Source: Algibacter miyuki (GTDB lineage: Bacteria > Bacteroidota > Bacteroidia > Flavobacteriales > Flavobacteriaceae). Taken from it: a stretch of 64,000 bases of DNA. The translations under genes and the position numbers were made by a program. Where the stretch lies: positions 930,001-994,000 of the forward strand of contig NZ_JAUFQP010000007.1 of NCBI RefSeq assembly GCF_030409805.1, given 5' to 3'. The notes beneath the pieces are model-generated. The model was not told where the DNA came from, ran no database searches, and saw nothing but the letters and a program-made list of their open reading frames with translations. Below are positions 8,940 to 17,470 of this stretch, piece by piece. Position 1 is the stretch's first letter; each line of letters begins with the position of its first letter.

Positions 8940-10241
8940 TTATTTCAATTTTAATTTGATAATACCATCGATACTAGCATCGAAATCTTTTCCAGGATAA
9001 AGAAAAGTTCCTTCTTTCATTTGCTTGAATTTAACTTTTGTTTTTCCATCAAAAGAAGTTGCTGAAGTAATTTTTTCAGTAAATTCAGAAATGAAAATAT
9101 AAGGTTCAGAAGGTGCTTCTAAAACGTGTACGTAAAGTGTTTTATCCTTTTTAGTGATGGTTCCCCAATCTTGAGAACCCGTAACGTTTCCACGTGTTCC
9201 ATAAATACTTTCACCGTATTTGCTAGTCCAATCGCCTATTTCACCTAAAGTATCAACAAATTCTGGTTGAATTTTACCATTCGGCATTGGACCTACGTTT
9301 AGTAAAAGGTTACCATTTTTGCCTGCTGCTTTTACTAAAAAGTGAATAAGTTGCTTAGTCGTCTTAAACTTTTTATCATAAATACTATAACCCCATTTTC
9401 CTGCCATTGTAGCACAAGATTCTAGTGGTAATTGACTCACTTCTACACCGTGACTAAAACCACCGTGGTTTTCACCTGGTAAATCACGTTCAAAAGTTTG
9501 AACATCGTCTCCAGGAATAGGTTGAATATGGTGATTGTTTGCTATTAAAGTGTTCGGGCTAAGTTCGTGAATTAAAGAGTAAATTTCATCATAATGCCAG
9601 TTTGCTTCTTTTTGATCCCAGTGACCATCGAACCAAATACATCCTACTTCGCCATAATTTGTAAGCAGTTCAGTAAGTTGTGCTTTCATAAAAGCTACAT
9701 ATTTATTCCAAGCTTCAGTATCACCTTTTTTACCATCTTTGTAGTCGTCACGTCTCCAGTCTAATAAAGAATAATAGAAGTTTAATTTAATACCTTCTTT
9801 TTTACAAGCTTCAGCCAATTCTTTTAAAGGATCTTTTCCGTAAGGTGTGGCATCAACAATATTAAAATCACTCGCATCGGTATCAAACATGCTAAAACTA
9901 TCGTGGTGACGCGATGTAATGGTGATGTATTTCATACCGGCATCTTTAGCTATTTTAACCCATTCTTCAGCATTAAATTCTTGTGGATTAAAAAAATCGG
10001 CTAAACGACTGTAGTTATCTTTTTGAATCTTTTTTAATAACATCACCCATTCTCCGTCGGCCAAAATACTGTAAACGCCCCAGTGGATAAACATTCCAAA
10101 TTTCATGTCTTGAAATTCCTCACGAGCTTCTAAGTTACCAGCAGTTGGCGTGTATTCTGGCATATCGTACGCATACTTTTTTTGTGCATTTGCACTAAAT
10201 AGTATTATACACATTAAAGCTATTAGTCCTGTTTTTTTCAT
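8940..10241 (-). CDS. Alpha-L-fucosidase, GH29 (first of three)
   Basis: The 433-residue secreted enzyme has a signal peptide ending at SANAQ (residue 20). The GH29 barrel starts with FGMFIHWGVYSI (about 48-59), has the SRHHDSFSMFD segment (110-120), and places the likely nucleophile at Asp205 in CIWFDGHWD. GNLLLNVGPMPNGKI marks the end of the barrel, followed by a C-terminal beta domain. GH29 enzymes remove alpha-linked L-fucose with retention of configuration. The gene sits between GH92 and the beta-helix protein in the minus-strand operon, with gaps of 34 and 13 bp. Linkage preference cannot be read from the sequence. Confidence 0.93.
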   Translation of the reverse strand: MKKTGLIALMCIILFSANAQKKYAYDMPEYTPTAGNLEAREEFQDMKFGMFIHWGVYSILADGEWVMLLKKIQKDNYSRLADFFNPQEFNAEEWVKIAKDAGMKYITITSRHHDSFSMFDTDASDFNIVDATPYGKDPLKELAEACKKEGIKLNFYYSLLDWRRDDYKDGKKGDTEAWNKYVAFMKAQLTELLTNYGEVGCIWFDGHWDQKEANWHYDEIYSLIHELSPNTLIANNHHIQPIPGDDVQTFERDLPGENHGGFSHGVEVSQLPLESCATMAGKWGYSIYDKKFKTTKQLIHFLVKAAGKNGNLLLNVGPMPNGKIQPEFVDTLGEIGDWTSKYGESIYGTRGNVTGSQDWGTITKKDKTLYVHVLEAPSEPYIFISEFTEKITSATSFDGKTKVKFKQMKEGTFLYPGKDFDASIDGIIKLKLK

Positions 10242-10275
10242 TTTCTTTGTTTTTTTATTGTTGGTTAATTGTTGT

Positions 10276-12609
10276 TTATTGTATTACGGGCTCTGAGCCC
10301 ATTTGCATTTCTAATATTCCACCTTGTGTAATTTCTTGATGTGTAATCCAGAAACGATTAAGTGGTTTTCCATTCAATGTCATGGATTGAATATAAATAT
10401 TTTCTTCGGAATTGTTTTGGGCTGTAATTTTAAACATCTTTCCGGTGTAATAATCACTATCTAACTTAATTTCAATAGCATTAAAAACTGGACTCGTGAT
10501 TTGGTACTTATTATCACCAGGGGCAATAGGGTGAATGCCGATGGATGCCAATACATACCAAGCCGACAGTTGGCCAACATCTTCATTGCCACACAAGCCG
10601 TAAGCATCGGTGCCGTAAGCATCATTACAAATTTGACGGGTGTATTTTTGGGTTAAATGTGGTACACCGGCTTCATTCAACATAAAAGGTACGTGGTGTA
10701 CAGGTTCGTTAGGATGGTTGTAATAATTGTTCCACAGAAAATCGTCTGGTGTGTTTTCAAAGAAAGAAATTAATTCACTTCTAAAAGCTTCTTCGCCACC
10801 CATTAATGTTTTTAGCCCATCGATATCGTGAGGTACAAACCAGCCTTGTTGATAAGGATTACTTTCAATACAACCTTGTCCGTGTACTGTTTTTCCTTTC
10901 CATTCTAACCACGTTCCGCTGCTGTCTTTAGCTCTAAACCAATTCACCTCATCGTTCCAAATATTCTTGTAATTTTTGCTTTTCTTCAAATAGGTTTTTG
11001 CAATATCATCTTTTCCTAAAGATTTGGCCATAACACTCAAAGCCCAATCGGAATAGGCATATTCTAATGTTTTAGAAATATGTTTGTTTGAATAGCCTAA
11101 CTCACCGTTTCCTGTATTATTGACTGTATTCAATGAGTATTGAAATGCCTTTTCTACATCGTAATTCCGAATGCCTTTTTGATATGCATCGTTAATAACA
11201 GACACGGCTGGATTTCCTAACATAACGCCAGAATAGGAATTCAACATTTCCCAACGTGGCAAATATTCCTTACCACTCAATTCTGCCATTTGTAGTAACG
11301 AATTGATTTCGTCGTTTACCAACGTTGGATTGATAATGGTTTGCAAAGGAAATTGCGATCTAAAAACATCCCAACCACTAAAAATAGTACGATAGGTGAA
11401 ATCGTTAGTTTGATGTACTTTTTTATCAGCGCCTATGTAATTTCCATTCACATCCGAAAAAGCACGTGGGTCAATCAATGTATGATATAATGATGTGTAA
11501 AAAATAGTTTTTTCTCTATCGGTAGCGCCTTCAACAGATATGTTGTCAATAGCTTTGCTCCAGCTATCACGAGCTTCTTGTTTTGTTTTATCGAAATCCC
11601 AATGGTTAATATCGTGTTCTAAATTTTCTTTAGCTCCAGCAATACTAACAAATGAAATACCACTTTTTACTAAAACTTCTTCGTCTGCTTTGGTACTAAA
11701 ATTGGTGTAAAAACCAAGGTGTTCACCTTGCATTTCAGTTTTATCTGTGTAAATTTTCGCGTTTTTAATAGCGTCTTGATAATTATCTTTTCTTATCCAA
11801 CGCATTTTTCGTTTCACATCTGGTAAATCGGCACTCCAAATACCATAGTCTTTTAAAGGCTTGCTAAACTGGCAATAGAAATACACAACATAATCGGCAT
11901 TTCCTGCTCCAGCGCCCCATCCACCACCTTCCGGAGGACATTTCATCCAACCTTCAATCGCGTTTTCGTTTACCACTTTTATGTATTGTTCTGTTGAAGT
12001 TCCACCAACACGACGCGCTAAATCAATTTGAACGCGCGAACTATCAGTTTCAGGATATGTAAATCGAATAATACCAGCTCTTGGTGCTGAAGTTAATTCT
12101 GCTTTTACATTATAATCGTCCATAGTAACGGCATAATATCCCGCTTCTGTAATTTCCGTATCATGAGAATATCGAGAACGGTAACCACTTTCTGGGTTTT
12201 CTGCAACACCACGATTAGTTTGTAGTTTACCTATGGTAGGCGTCACTAAAAAGTTTCCTAAGTCGCCAAACCAGCCCACGCCACTCATGTGTGTAAAACT
12301 GAAACCTTCCATGGTTGTATGCTCATAAGAATATCCAGAACCATTATCGCCATCTGAAACCGTATCAGGACTTAACTGCACCAACCCAAAAGGGGTTGCG
12401 GCACCCGGAAATGTTTTACCAAAACCATGTGCATCCTTCGATTTTTTACCATAAGTAATAGCACCAATTATAGGGTCTATATAATCTACGGGCTGCTTTT
12501 CGGTTGTTGTGGTTTCTTTTTCAGATTTTGAAGATTTACAAGAACCCGCTACTAGAACTGTTAATGCCAGACAGAAATAAAATGATATGTTTCTTTTTGT
12601 ATTACTCAT
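10276..12609 (-). CDS. GH92 exo-alpha-mannosidase (lipoprotein)
   Basis: The 777-residue calcium-dependent alpha-mannosidase carries a lipoprotein signal with lipobox VAGSC. Family landmarks are YIDPIIGA near residue 43, GKTFPGAATPFGLVQLSPDT, the acid-bearing GQGCIESNPYQQGWFVPHDI and the C-terminal GNEDVGQLSAWY with the base Asp. It belongs to a different GH92 branch from the pair at 40035 and 47373 (SYEHTTMEGFSFTHMSG). GH92 enzymes cleave alpha-1,2, -1,3 or -1,6 mannose from N-glycans by inversion. Here it is co-transcribed with sulfatases and fucosidases, which suggests that the large operon also acts on a mannose-containing glycan. Confidence 0.94.
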   Translation of the reverse strand: MSNTKRNISFYFCLALTVLVAGSCKSSKSEKETTTTEKQPVDYIDPIIGAITYGKKSKDAHGFGKTFPGAATPFGLVQLSPDTVSDGDNGSGYSYEHTTMEGFSFTHMSGVGWFGDLGNFLVTPTIGKLQTNRGVAENPESGYRSRYSHDTEITEAGYYAVTMDDYNVKAELTSAPRAGIIRFTYPETDSSRVQIDLARRVGGTSTEQYIKVVNENAIEGWMKCPPEGGGWGAGAGNADYVVYFYCQFSKPLKDYGIWSADLPDVKRKMRWIRKDNYQDAIKNAKIYTDKTEMQGEHLGFYTNFSTKADEEVLVKSGISFVSIAGAKENLEHDINHWDFDKTKQEARDSWSKAIDNISVEGATDREKTIFYTSLYHTLIDPRAFSDVNGNYIGADKKVHQTNDFTYRTIFSGWDVFRSQFPLQTIINPTLVNDEINSLLQMAELSGKEYLPRWEMLNSYSGVMLGNPAVSVINDAYQKGIRNYDVEKAFQYSLNTVNNTGNGELGYSNKHISKTLEYAYSDWALSVMAKSLGKDDIAKTYLKKSKNYKNIWNDEVNWFRAKDSSGTWLEWKGKTVHGQGCIESNPYQQGWFVPHDIDGLKTLMGGEEAFRSELISFFENTPDDFLWNNYYNHPNEPVHHVPFMLNEAGVPHLTQKYTRQICNDAYGTDAYGLCGNEDVGQLSAWYVLASIGIHPIAPGDNKYQITSPVFNAIEIKLDSDYYTGKMFKITAQNNSEENIYIQSMTLNGKPLNRFWITHQEITQGGILEMQMGSEPVIQ

Positions 12610-12631
12610 GTAATGGGATGCTTTTAATCTA

Positions 12632-14119
12632 TTAGTGTGCTGCTTTATTTTGTACAGTTTCTGTTTTGTAAATATCTACAGGCACATCATTCTCTTGCGA
12701 TTTTCCTGTGGTTGTTCTCCCATTTTCTACAATATATTTCAATTTTTTGGTCAATTTTGCAACAACTCTAGGATGTTTCTTGTAAACGTTAGTTGTTTCT
12801 TCAGCATCCTTTTTCATATTGTATAATTGAATTTCTGGCAAGTTTTCTTTTCTAGCTTTGTTATCCGTTGGGTTAGACCAACCACCAGAACCTGGCGTTA
12901 ATTCTAATTTCCATTTTTTATTTCTGATAGAAAATTTACCATGTATAGAATGATGAACCACTAAGTTATAATCGGTTTTAGCCTTTTTGTTTTTCAACAT
13001 TGGAAGAATACTATACGAATCTACGCCAGCATTATCATCCATGTTTAAACCTACAATTTCAGCACAAGTTGCCATTAAACTGGTTTGGCAAATGAGCTTA
13101 TCGTTTATAGAGTTAGCCTCAATATGTTCTGGCCATCTCACCATAAAAGGAATACGGTGTCCGCCTTCCCAAATATCAGATTTATAACCTCTAAAATCAG
13201 CACTTGGGTAATGTCCAAATTCATTTTCTAACTTACCAACTTTTGCAACAGGGTAGGAGCAACCGTTATCACTTGTGAAGAATACCAAAGTATTATCTTC
13301 AATACCATTTGCTTTTAAAGCTTCAAGTACACGACCAACAACATCATCGGTTTCCATAACAAAATCGGCATAATCTCCCATGCCACTTTTACCTTGCCAA
13401 GCTTTAGATGGTACTACAGGACTATGCGGCGAGTTTAATGCCAAGTACATGAAAAATGGCGTGTCGTTTTTAGATTCTTTAACGATATAATCTTCTGCCT
13501 GATCAGCTAAAAATTGTAGCATCTTTACAGGTTCCATTTTATCAACAACCTTATCGTTTTTTATAACCGTTTTCATAACCCGAGAGTGGTGAAAGCCAAT
13601 ATAAGAGTCAAAACCACGAGAAACTGGTCCGTTTGGTACCGTAGAACCAATAGCTGGGCCAATTACTTTTTTACCATCGTAAACTGCAACCGGATTTCCT
13701 TCATCATCAACAAACTTAAATCCAAGATGCCATTTGCCAATAGCAGCGGTTTTATAACCCGCGGTTTTTAACATTTTAGGAACCGTGGTTAAATTTTCGG
13801 CAATAAGTGGTTCTAACTCATCACCAGTACCAAGAACACCTTGTTGTAATCTAGAACGCCAAGAATAACGTCCTGTTAAAATAGCGTAACGCGATGGTGT
13901 ACATACAGCAGAAGCAGAATGCGCATCGGTAAACGTCATCGATTCTTTCGAAAAGGCATCTATTTTTGGAGTTAGTATTTTTCCTTTTTCAGGATTTAAA
14001 ATTTGTACATCGCCATAGCCTAAATCGTCACAAATGATGTAAACAATATTCGGTTTTTTTTGAGCTGAAGCTGAAGCAACAACGAGCATAAAAAGAGCTA
14101 CTAATTTTGATATTTTCAT
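12632..14119 (-). CDS. Sulfatase, S1 family (CTPSR type)
   Basis: The 495-residue secreted sulfatase has signal peptide MKISKLVALFMLVVASASA. The metal-binding CDDLGYGD segment (30-37) and the formylglycine site Cys73 in CTPSR, followed by ILTGRYSWR, identify an arylsulfatase-type S1 enzyme. GKWHLG and FFTSDNG carry further active-site residues. Cys73 must be oxidised to formylglycine by a maturase, and none is encoded in this window. It sits 4 bp downstream of a GH20 gene, so removal of sulfate from a hexosamine is a reasonable but untested guess. Confidence 0.94.
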   Translation of the reverse strand: MKISKLVALFMLVVASASAQKKPNIVYIICDDLGYGDVQILNPEKGKILTPKIDAFSKESMTFTDAHSASAVCTPSRYAILTGRYSWRSRLQQGVLGTGDELEPLIAENLTTVPKMLKTAGYKTAAIGKWHLGFKFVDDEGNPVAVYDGKKVIGPAIGSTVPNGPVSRGFDSYIGFHHSRVMKTVIKNDKVVDKMEPVKMLQFLADQAEDYIVKESKNDTPFFMYLALNSPHSPVVPSKAWQGKSGMGDYADFVMETDDVVGRVLEALKANGIEDNTLVFFTSDNGCSYPVAKVGKLENEFGHYPSADFRGYKSDIWEGGHRIPFMVRWPEHIEANSINDKLICQTSLMATCAEIVGLNMDDNAGVDSYSILPMLKNKKAKTDYNLVVHHSIHGKFSIRNKKWKLELTPGSGGWSNPTDNKARKENLPEIQLYNMKKDAEETTNVYKKHPRVVAKLTKKLKYIVENGRTTTGKSQENDVPVDIYKTETVQNKAAH

Positions 14120-14123
14120 GATT

Positions 14124-16016
14124 TTATTTTAATCGTATTTCTGTTATTTCACCTAGTAATTCACCAGCTTCGTTAAATAAACCTGCTTTTAAAAGGGTTT
14201 TAGGTTTTGTTTTAAAATCGCCTTCGTACTTAATGGCGTTTATTGTTGGATCGCTACCATCAAGCGTGTAATAAATAGAAAAGCCAACAGTTTCTGTTTT
14301 CAAAAACACAATAGCTTCTGTATTTAATTGATCAATAGCAAAGGCAGGATATACAGTAAACATGCTATTTGCATAATTGACGTTATCTCTTTCTAAACGT
14401 TTAAAATGATCACTTTTTAATGCATTTTGAAAACGTTCCCAGTTTTTTACTTTTGGATCACTCCAAGACACCTCGGCACTTGCTAAAGTTCTTGGGTATA
14501 GCATATATTCAAAATGTTCTTCGGTTGGTGTAAACTCGGCCCATAAACAGGTTTGGTTTCCTAATACAAGGCTTGCCTCTTTTGCCGTTAATTCAGCTGG
14601 AATAGGCTCATGATTATAAACTACAGATAAAGGTAATACCGAATTTGGTCCTTCTGGTTCCATAAATGTCGGGCCTTGAACACGACTGATATACGAGTGT
14701 AAATACGACGTCATAATGGTTGGGTAACCTTCACGAGGTGCCTGTAATTCTGGGGTGTGTCGTCCTCTTCTCCAAGCCATAATGGTAGCGCCTTTGGCAC
14801 CTTTACCGCTTAAAATTTCATCCCACCCAATCATAAGTTTATTTTGAGCAGTTACTATTTTGTTTACTTTTTGAATAAAATGACTTTGTAATTCTTCCTC
14901 ATCAGCAAGATTGTGATCTGTCATTACTTTTTGGCAATGCGGACATTTTTTCCAATTGTTTTTGTTGCACTCATCTCCACCAATATGGATGTATTTCGAC
15001 GGAAATAACTCGGCTACTTCTTTAATCACATCTTCTAAAAAAGCATAGGTGGTTTCTTTTCCTGCGCAAACCGCATTATCTGGCGCTTTTCCACCAGTGG
15101 CTAATTCAAAATTAGCATCAGTTTCACCGTCAAAACAAAACAATTCTGGGTACGATGCCACTAAAGCTTTACTGTGTCCGGGAACATCAATTTCTGGTAT
15201 TACTTCAATATTTCTAGCAGCTGCATAAGCAATCACTTCTTTAATATCTTCTTGGGTATAAAAACCACCGACGGTTTTAGGTTCGTCTGCCGTAGAAGGC
15301 TCACGAGACCACCAAGCAATACCTGTTCTGTCTGCGCGCCAAGCGCCTTTTTGAGTGAGGTTTGGATATTTTTTAATTTCAATTCTCCAGCCTTGATCGT
15401 CGGTTAGATGCCAATGAAATTTATTTATTTTATATGAAGCTAATACGTCAAGCTGCTTTAAAATAAAAGCTTTGGTTTGAAAATGTCGAGAAACATCGAA
15501 TAAAACACCACGCCAATGAAATCTTGGATTGTCGGTAATAGTTAAACTTGGTATGGCTGTAGTTCCATTAGAACCGGCAGGAATAGCCTGTCTCAAAGTT
15601 TGAAAACCATTAAATAATCCAGCATAATCGGTTGCTTTTACAGTAATTTTAGAAGCATTTATTTCTAAAATATAACCTTCAGCTTCAATAGATGCGTTTT
15701 TTACTTTTTCAAAAACAATAACATTTTTAGATGCTGAGGTTCTGCCTGCGTTTACGGTTAGCGATAAACCGGTATCATTTGTAAGTGTTGATGACACCAT
15801 AGGCGCTAAAGATTTGCTGAATTTCTTCGGAATAAAAACTTGCGTGTTCTCATCTAATTTAAATCCGCCTGAAGCGTATACAACAGATGCTGGTTGCGGA
15901 ATAAAAGTATTCTGAATATCTTGAGCGTAACTACTTGTCGAAAACATGAGCCATACTAAAAGTAATGCCGTTATTTTTGCACCGTAAATATTCGTTTTAT
16001 GTGATGTGTTTATCAT
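14124..16016 (-). CDS. Beta-N-acetylhexosaminidase, GH20, with C-terminal chitobiase-like domain
   Basis: The 630-residue secreted enzyme has a signal peptide ending at SSYAQ (about residue 32). A GH20b N-terminal domain spans about 35-160. The catalytic barrel starts at FHWRGVLFDVSRHF and carries the paired catalytic residues Asp348-Glu349 in HIGGDECNKNNW. Residues about 550-630 resemble the chitobiase C-terminal / Fn3-associated domain (IYYTLDGSDPTI). It should remove terminal GlcNAc or GalNAc by substrate-assisted catalysis, probably in the periplasm. The gene is 7 bp downstream of GH30 and 4 bp upstream of a sulfatase gene. Confidence 0.94.
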   Translation of the reverse strand: MINTSHKTNIYGAKITALLLVWLMFSTSSYAQDIQNTFIPQPASVVYASGGFKLDENTQVFIPKKFSKSLAPMVSSTLTNDTGLSLTVNAGRTSASKNVIVFEKVKNASIEAEGYILEINASKITVKATDYAGLFNGFQTLRQAIPAGSNGTTAIPSLTITDNPRFHWRGVLFDVSRHFQTKAFILKQLDVLASYKINKFHWHLTDDQGWRIEIKKYPNLTQKGAWRADRTGIAWWSREPSTADEPKTVGGFYTQEDIKEVIAYAAARNIEVIPEIDVPGHSKALVASYPELFCFDGETDANFELATGGKAPDNAVCAGKETTYAFLEDVIKEVAELFPSKYIHIGGDECNKNNWKKCPHCQKVMTDHNLADEEELQSHFIQKVNKIVTAQNKLMIGWDEILSGKGAKGATIMAWRRGRHTPELQAPREGYPTIMTSYLHSYISRVQGPTFMEPEGPNSVLPLSVVYNHEPIPAELTAKEASLVLGNQTCLWAEFTPTEEHFEYMLYPRTLASAEVSWSDPKVKNWERFQNALKSDHFKRLERDNVNYANSMFTVYPAFAIDQLNTEAIVFLKTETVGFSIYYTLDGSDPTINAIKYEGDFKTKPKTLLKAGLFNEAGELLGEITEIRLK

Positions 16017-16023
16017 TTGTTTT

Positions 16024-17463
16024 TTAATTTAAACTTACAGCAAGCGTATTAAAAGATTTTCCGTCTAGGGCTACTTTTACAATCTCGTTATTGATGTTTA
16101 AGGCTAATTCTTGCGCTTCCGAAGTATTATTATAAGCCAAAATAGTCACCTCATTATTGGCTTTATTATAAAAAGCTAGTGCATTATTAGTATTTCCAGA
16201 GGCTGCTAGTTTTACCGAACCTGGTGCTACAAAAGCACTTAAATGTTTCATTAAATAAAACTCAGGGTTGTATTTTATAGCTTTGGTGTTACTATCAATA
16301 GAAATCATAGAATTTTGTTTCCATCCCCATTGGCTTTTTCCTGTTTCATCTAAAACCATATTCCAATACATATATGAGTTGGCACCGTTTTCAAAGTAAT
16401 GTTTCATTAAATTGAAGGTGTATTCTGCCGCTTTCCAATCGTTAGAGCCATCCCCACATTCTGTTTCGGTTTGCATTAATTCCATCTCTGGATATTTCGC
16501 ATGTACGGCTTCAATAGCACCTTTTCCAGCCCATTGAAAACCAACGCCTTTTACATAATCTTCGGCATTTTTGTATTCTAAAATATTTGAAACCCGTTCT
16601 ATTTGAGGGCGTTCAACAGTTCCTAGCCAAATTTCTGTGTCTAATTGATCGGCTTTAAATTTCGGACCTAAATAATCTGCAATAAAAACACCTAAATCTT
16701 CAGGTTTCCACACACATGAAGGGAAATTTTGCGCCGAGTTATATTCATTTTGAACGTGAACGGCACTTATAGGGATGCCTTCTTTTTCATAGGCTTCTAC
16801 AAACTTCGCAAAGTATAAGGCGTAAGCTTCAAAATATTCTGGTTCTGTTATAAAACGAGACTCCAATTCTTCCGTAGAACTCCATTCTTCAGGTAAATCG
16901 TTAAATTCAGGATTCGATTTACAAGCGTAATGTTTGCTGTGTTTCATCCAAGATGGCGGACACCAAGGTGAAGCCCAAACTTCTATTTCTGGATTTATTT
17001 TTTGTGCTTCTTTAATGTATGGAATTAAACGCTTTTTATCTCGTTCTATAGAAAAGTTTTCCATAGCAAAATCGCCTTCGGTTTCATTATGGCTATACCA
17101 ATCTACAGCGTAATCGTTAGCACCAATTGGCATTCTGCATAAACTAAATTTACAGCCTTCAGTCTGGCTGAACAAGTCGTTTAAAATTTGTTGCTTTTCT
17201 TGAGGGGTTACCATTGCCAAGGCATCCCAACCTAATTCGTTAAAACAGCCACCAAAACCAGTTATTTCTTGTTCTTGTTTATTTGTATCAATAGAAATTG
17301 AAATATCAGCAGCTTTTTCATTTAGAACTGATTCATATTTTTTTTCTAACCAAACAGTGTTTTCAGTACTACTTACCCATGATACATCTAAGCTGTTTTG
17401 ACTTTCTTTACAAGCCGAAAAGGCAATTAAACCTAATGCGAGTAAACCTTTAAATATGTTCAT
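16024..17463 (-). CDS. GH30-family glycosidase (lipoprotein)
   Basis: The 479-residue lipoprotein has lipobox IAFSAC. GH30 features are GFGGCFNELGWDAL (69-82), FSLCRMPIGANDY, the acid/base Glu240 in VHVQNEYNSAQNF, and the nucleophile Glu333 or Glu335 in the QTETECG segment. A short beta domain ends the protein (AFYNKANNEVTILAYNN). GH30 includes beta-glucosylceramidase, beta-1,6-glucanase, beta-xylosidase and beta-fucosidase activities, so the substrate is open. It is 7 bp from both the GH3 and GH20 genes. In an N-glycan locus a beta-xylosidase or similar trimming role is one possibility. Confidence 0.9.
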   Translation of the reverse strand: MNIFKGLLALGLIAFSACKESQNSLDVSWVSSTENTVWLEKKYESVLNEKAADISISIDTNKQEQEITGFGGCFNELGWDALAMVTPQEKQQILNDLFSQTEGCKFSLCRMPIGANDYAVDWYSHNETEGDFAMENFSIERDKKRLIPYIKEAQKINPEIEVWASPWCPPSWMKHSKHYACKSNPEFNDLPEEWSSTEELESRFITEPEYFEAYALYFAKFVEAYEKEGIPISAVHVQNEYNSAQNFPSCVWKPEDLGVFIADYLGPKFKADQLDTEIWLGTVERPQIERVSNILEYKNAEDYVKGVGFQWAGKGAIEAVHAKYPEMELMQTETECGDGSNDWKAAEYTFNLMKHYFENGANSYMYWNMVLDETGKSQWGWKQNSMISIDSNTKAIKYNPEFYLMKHLSAFVAPGSVKLAASGNTNNALAFYNKANNEVTILAYNNTSEAQELALNINNEIVKVALDGKSFNTLAVSLN

Positions 17464-17470
17464 TATTAAC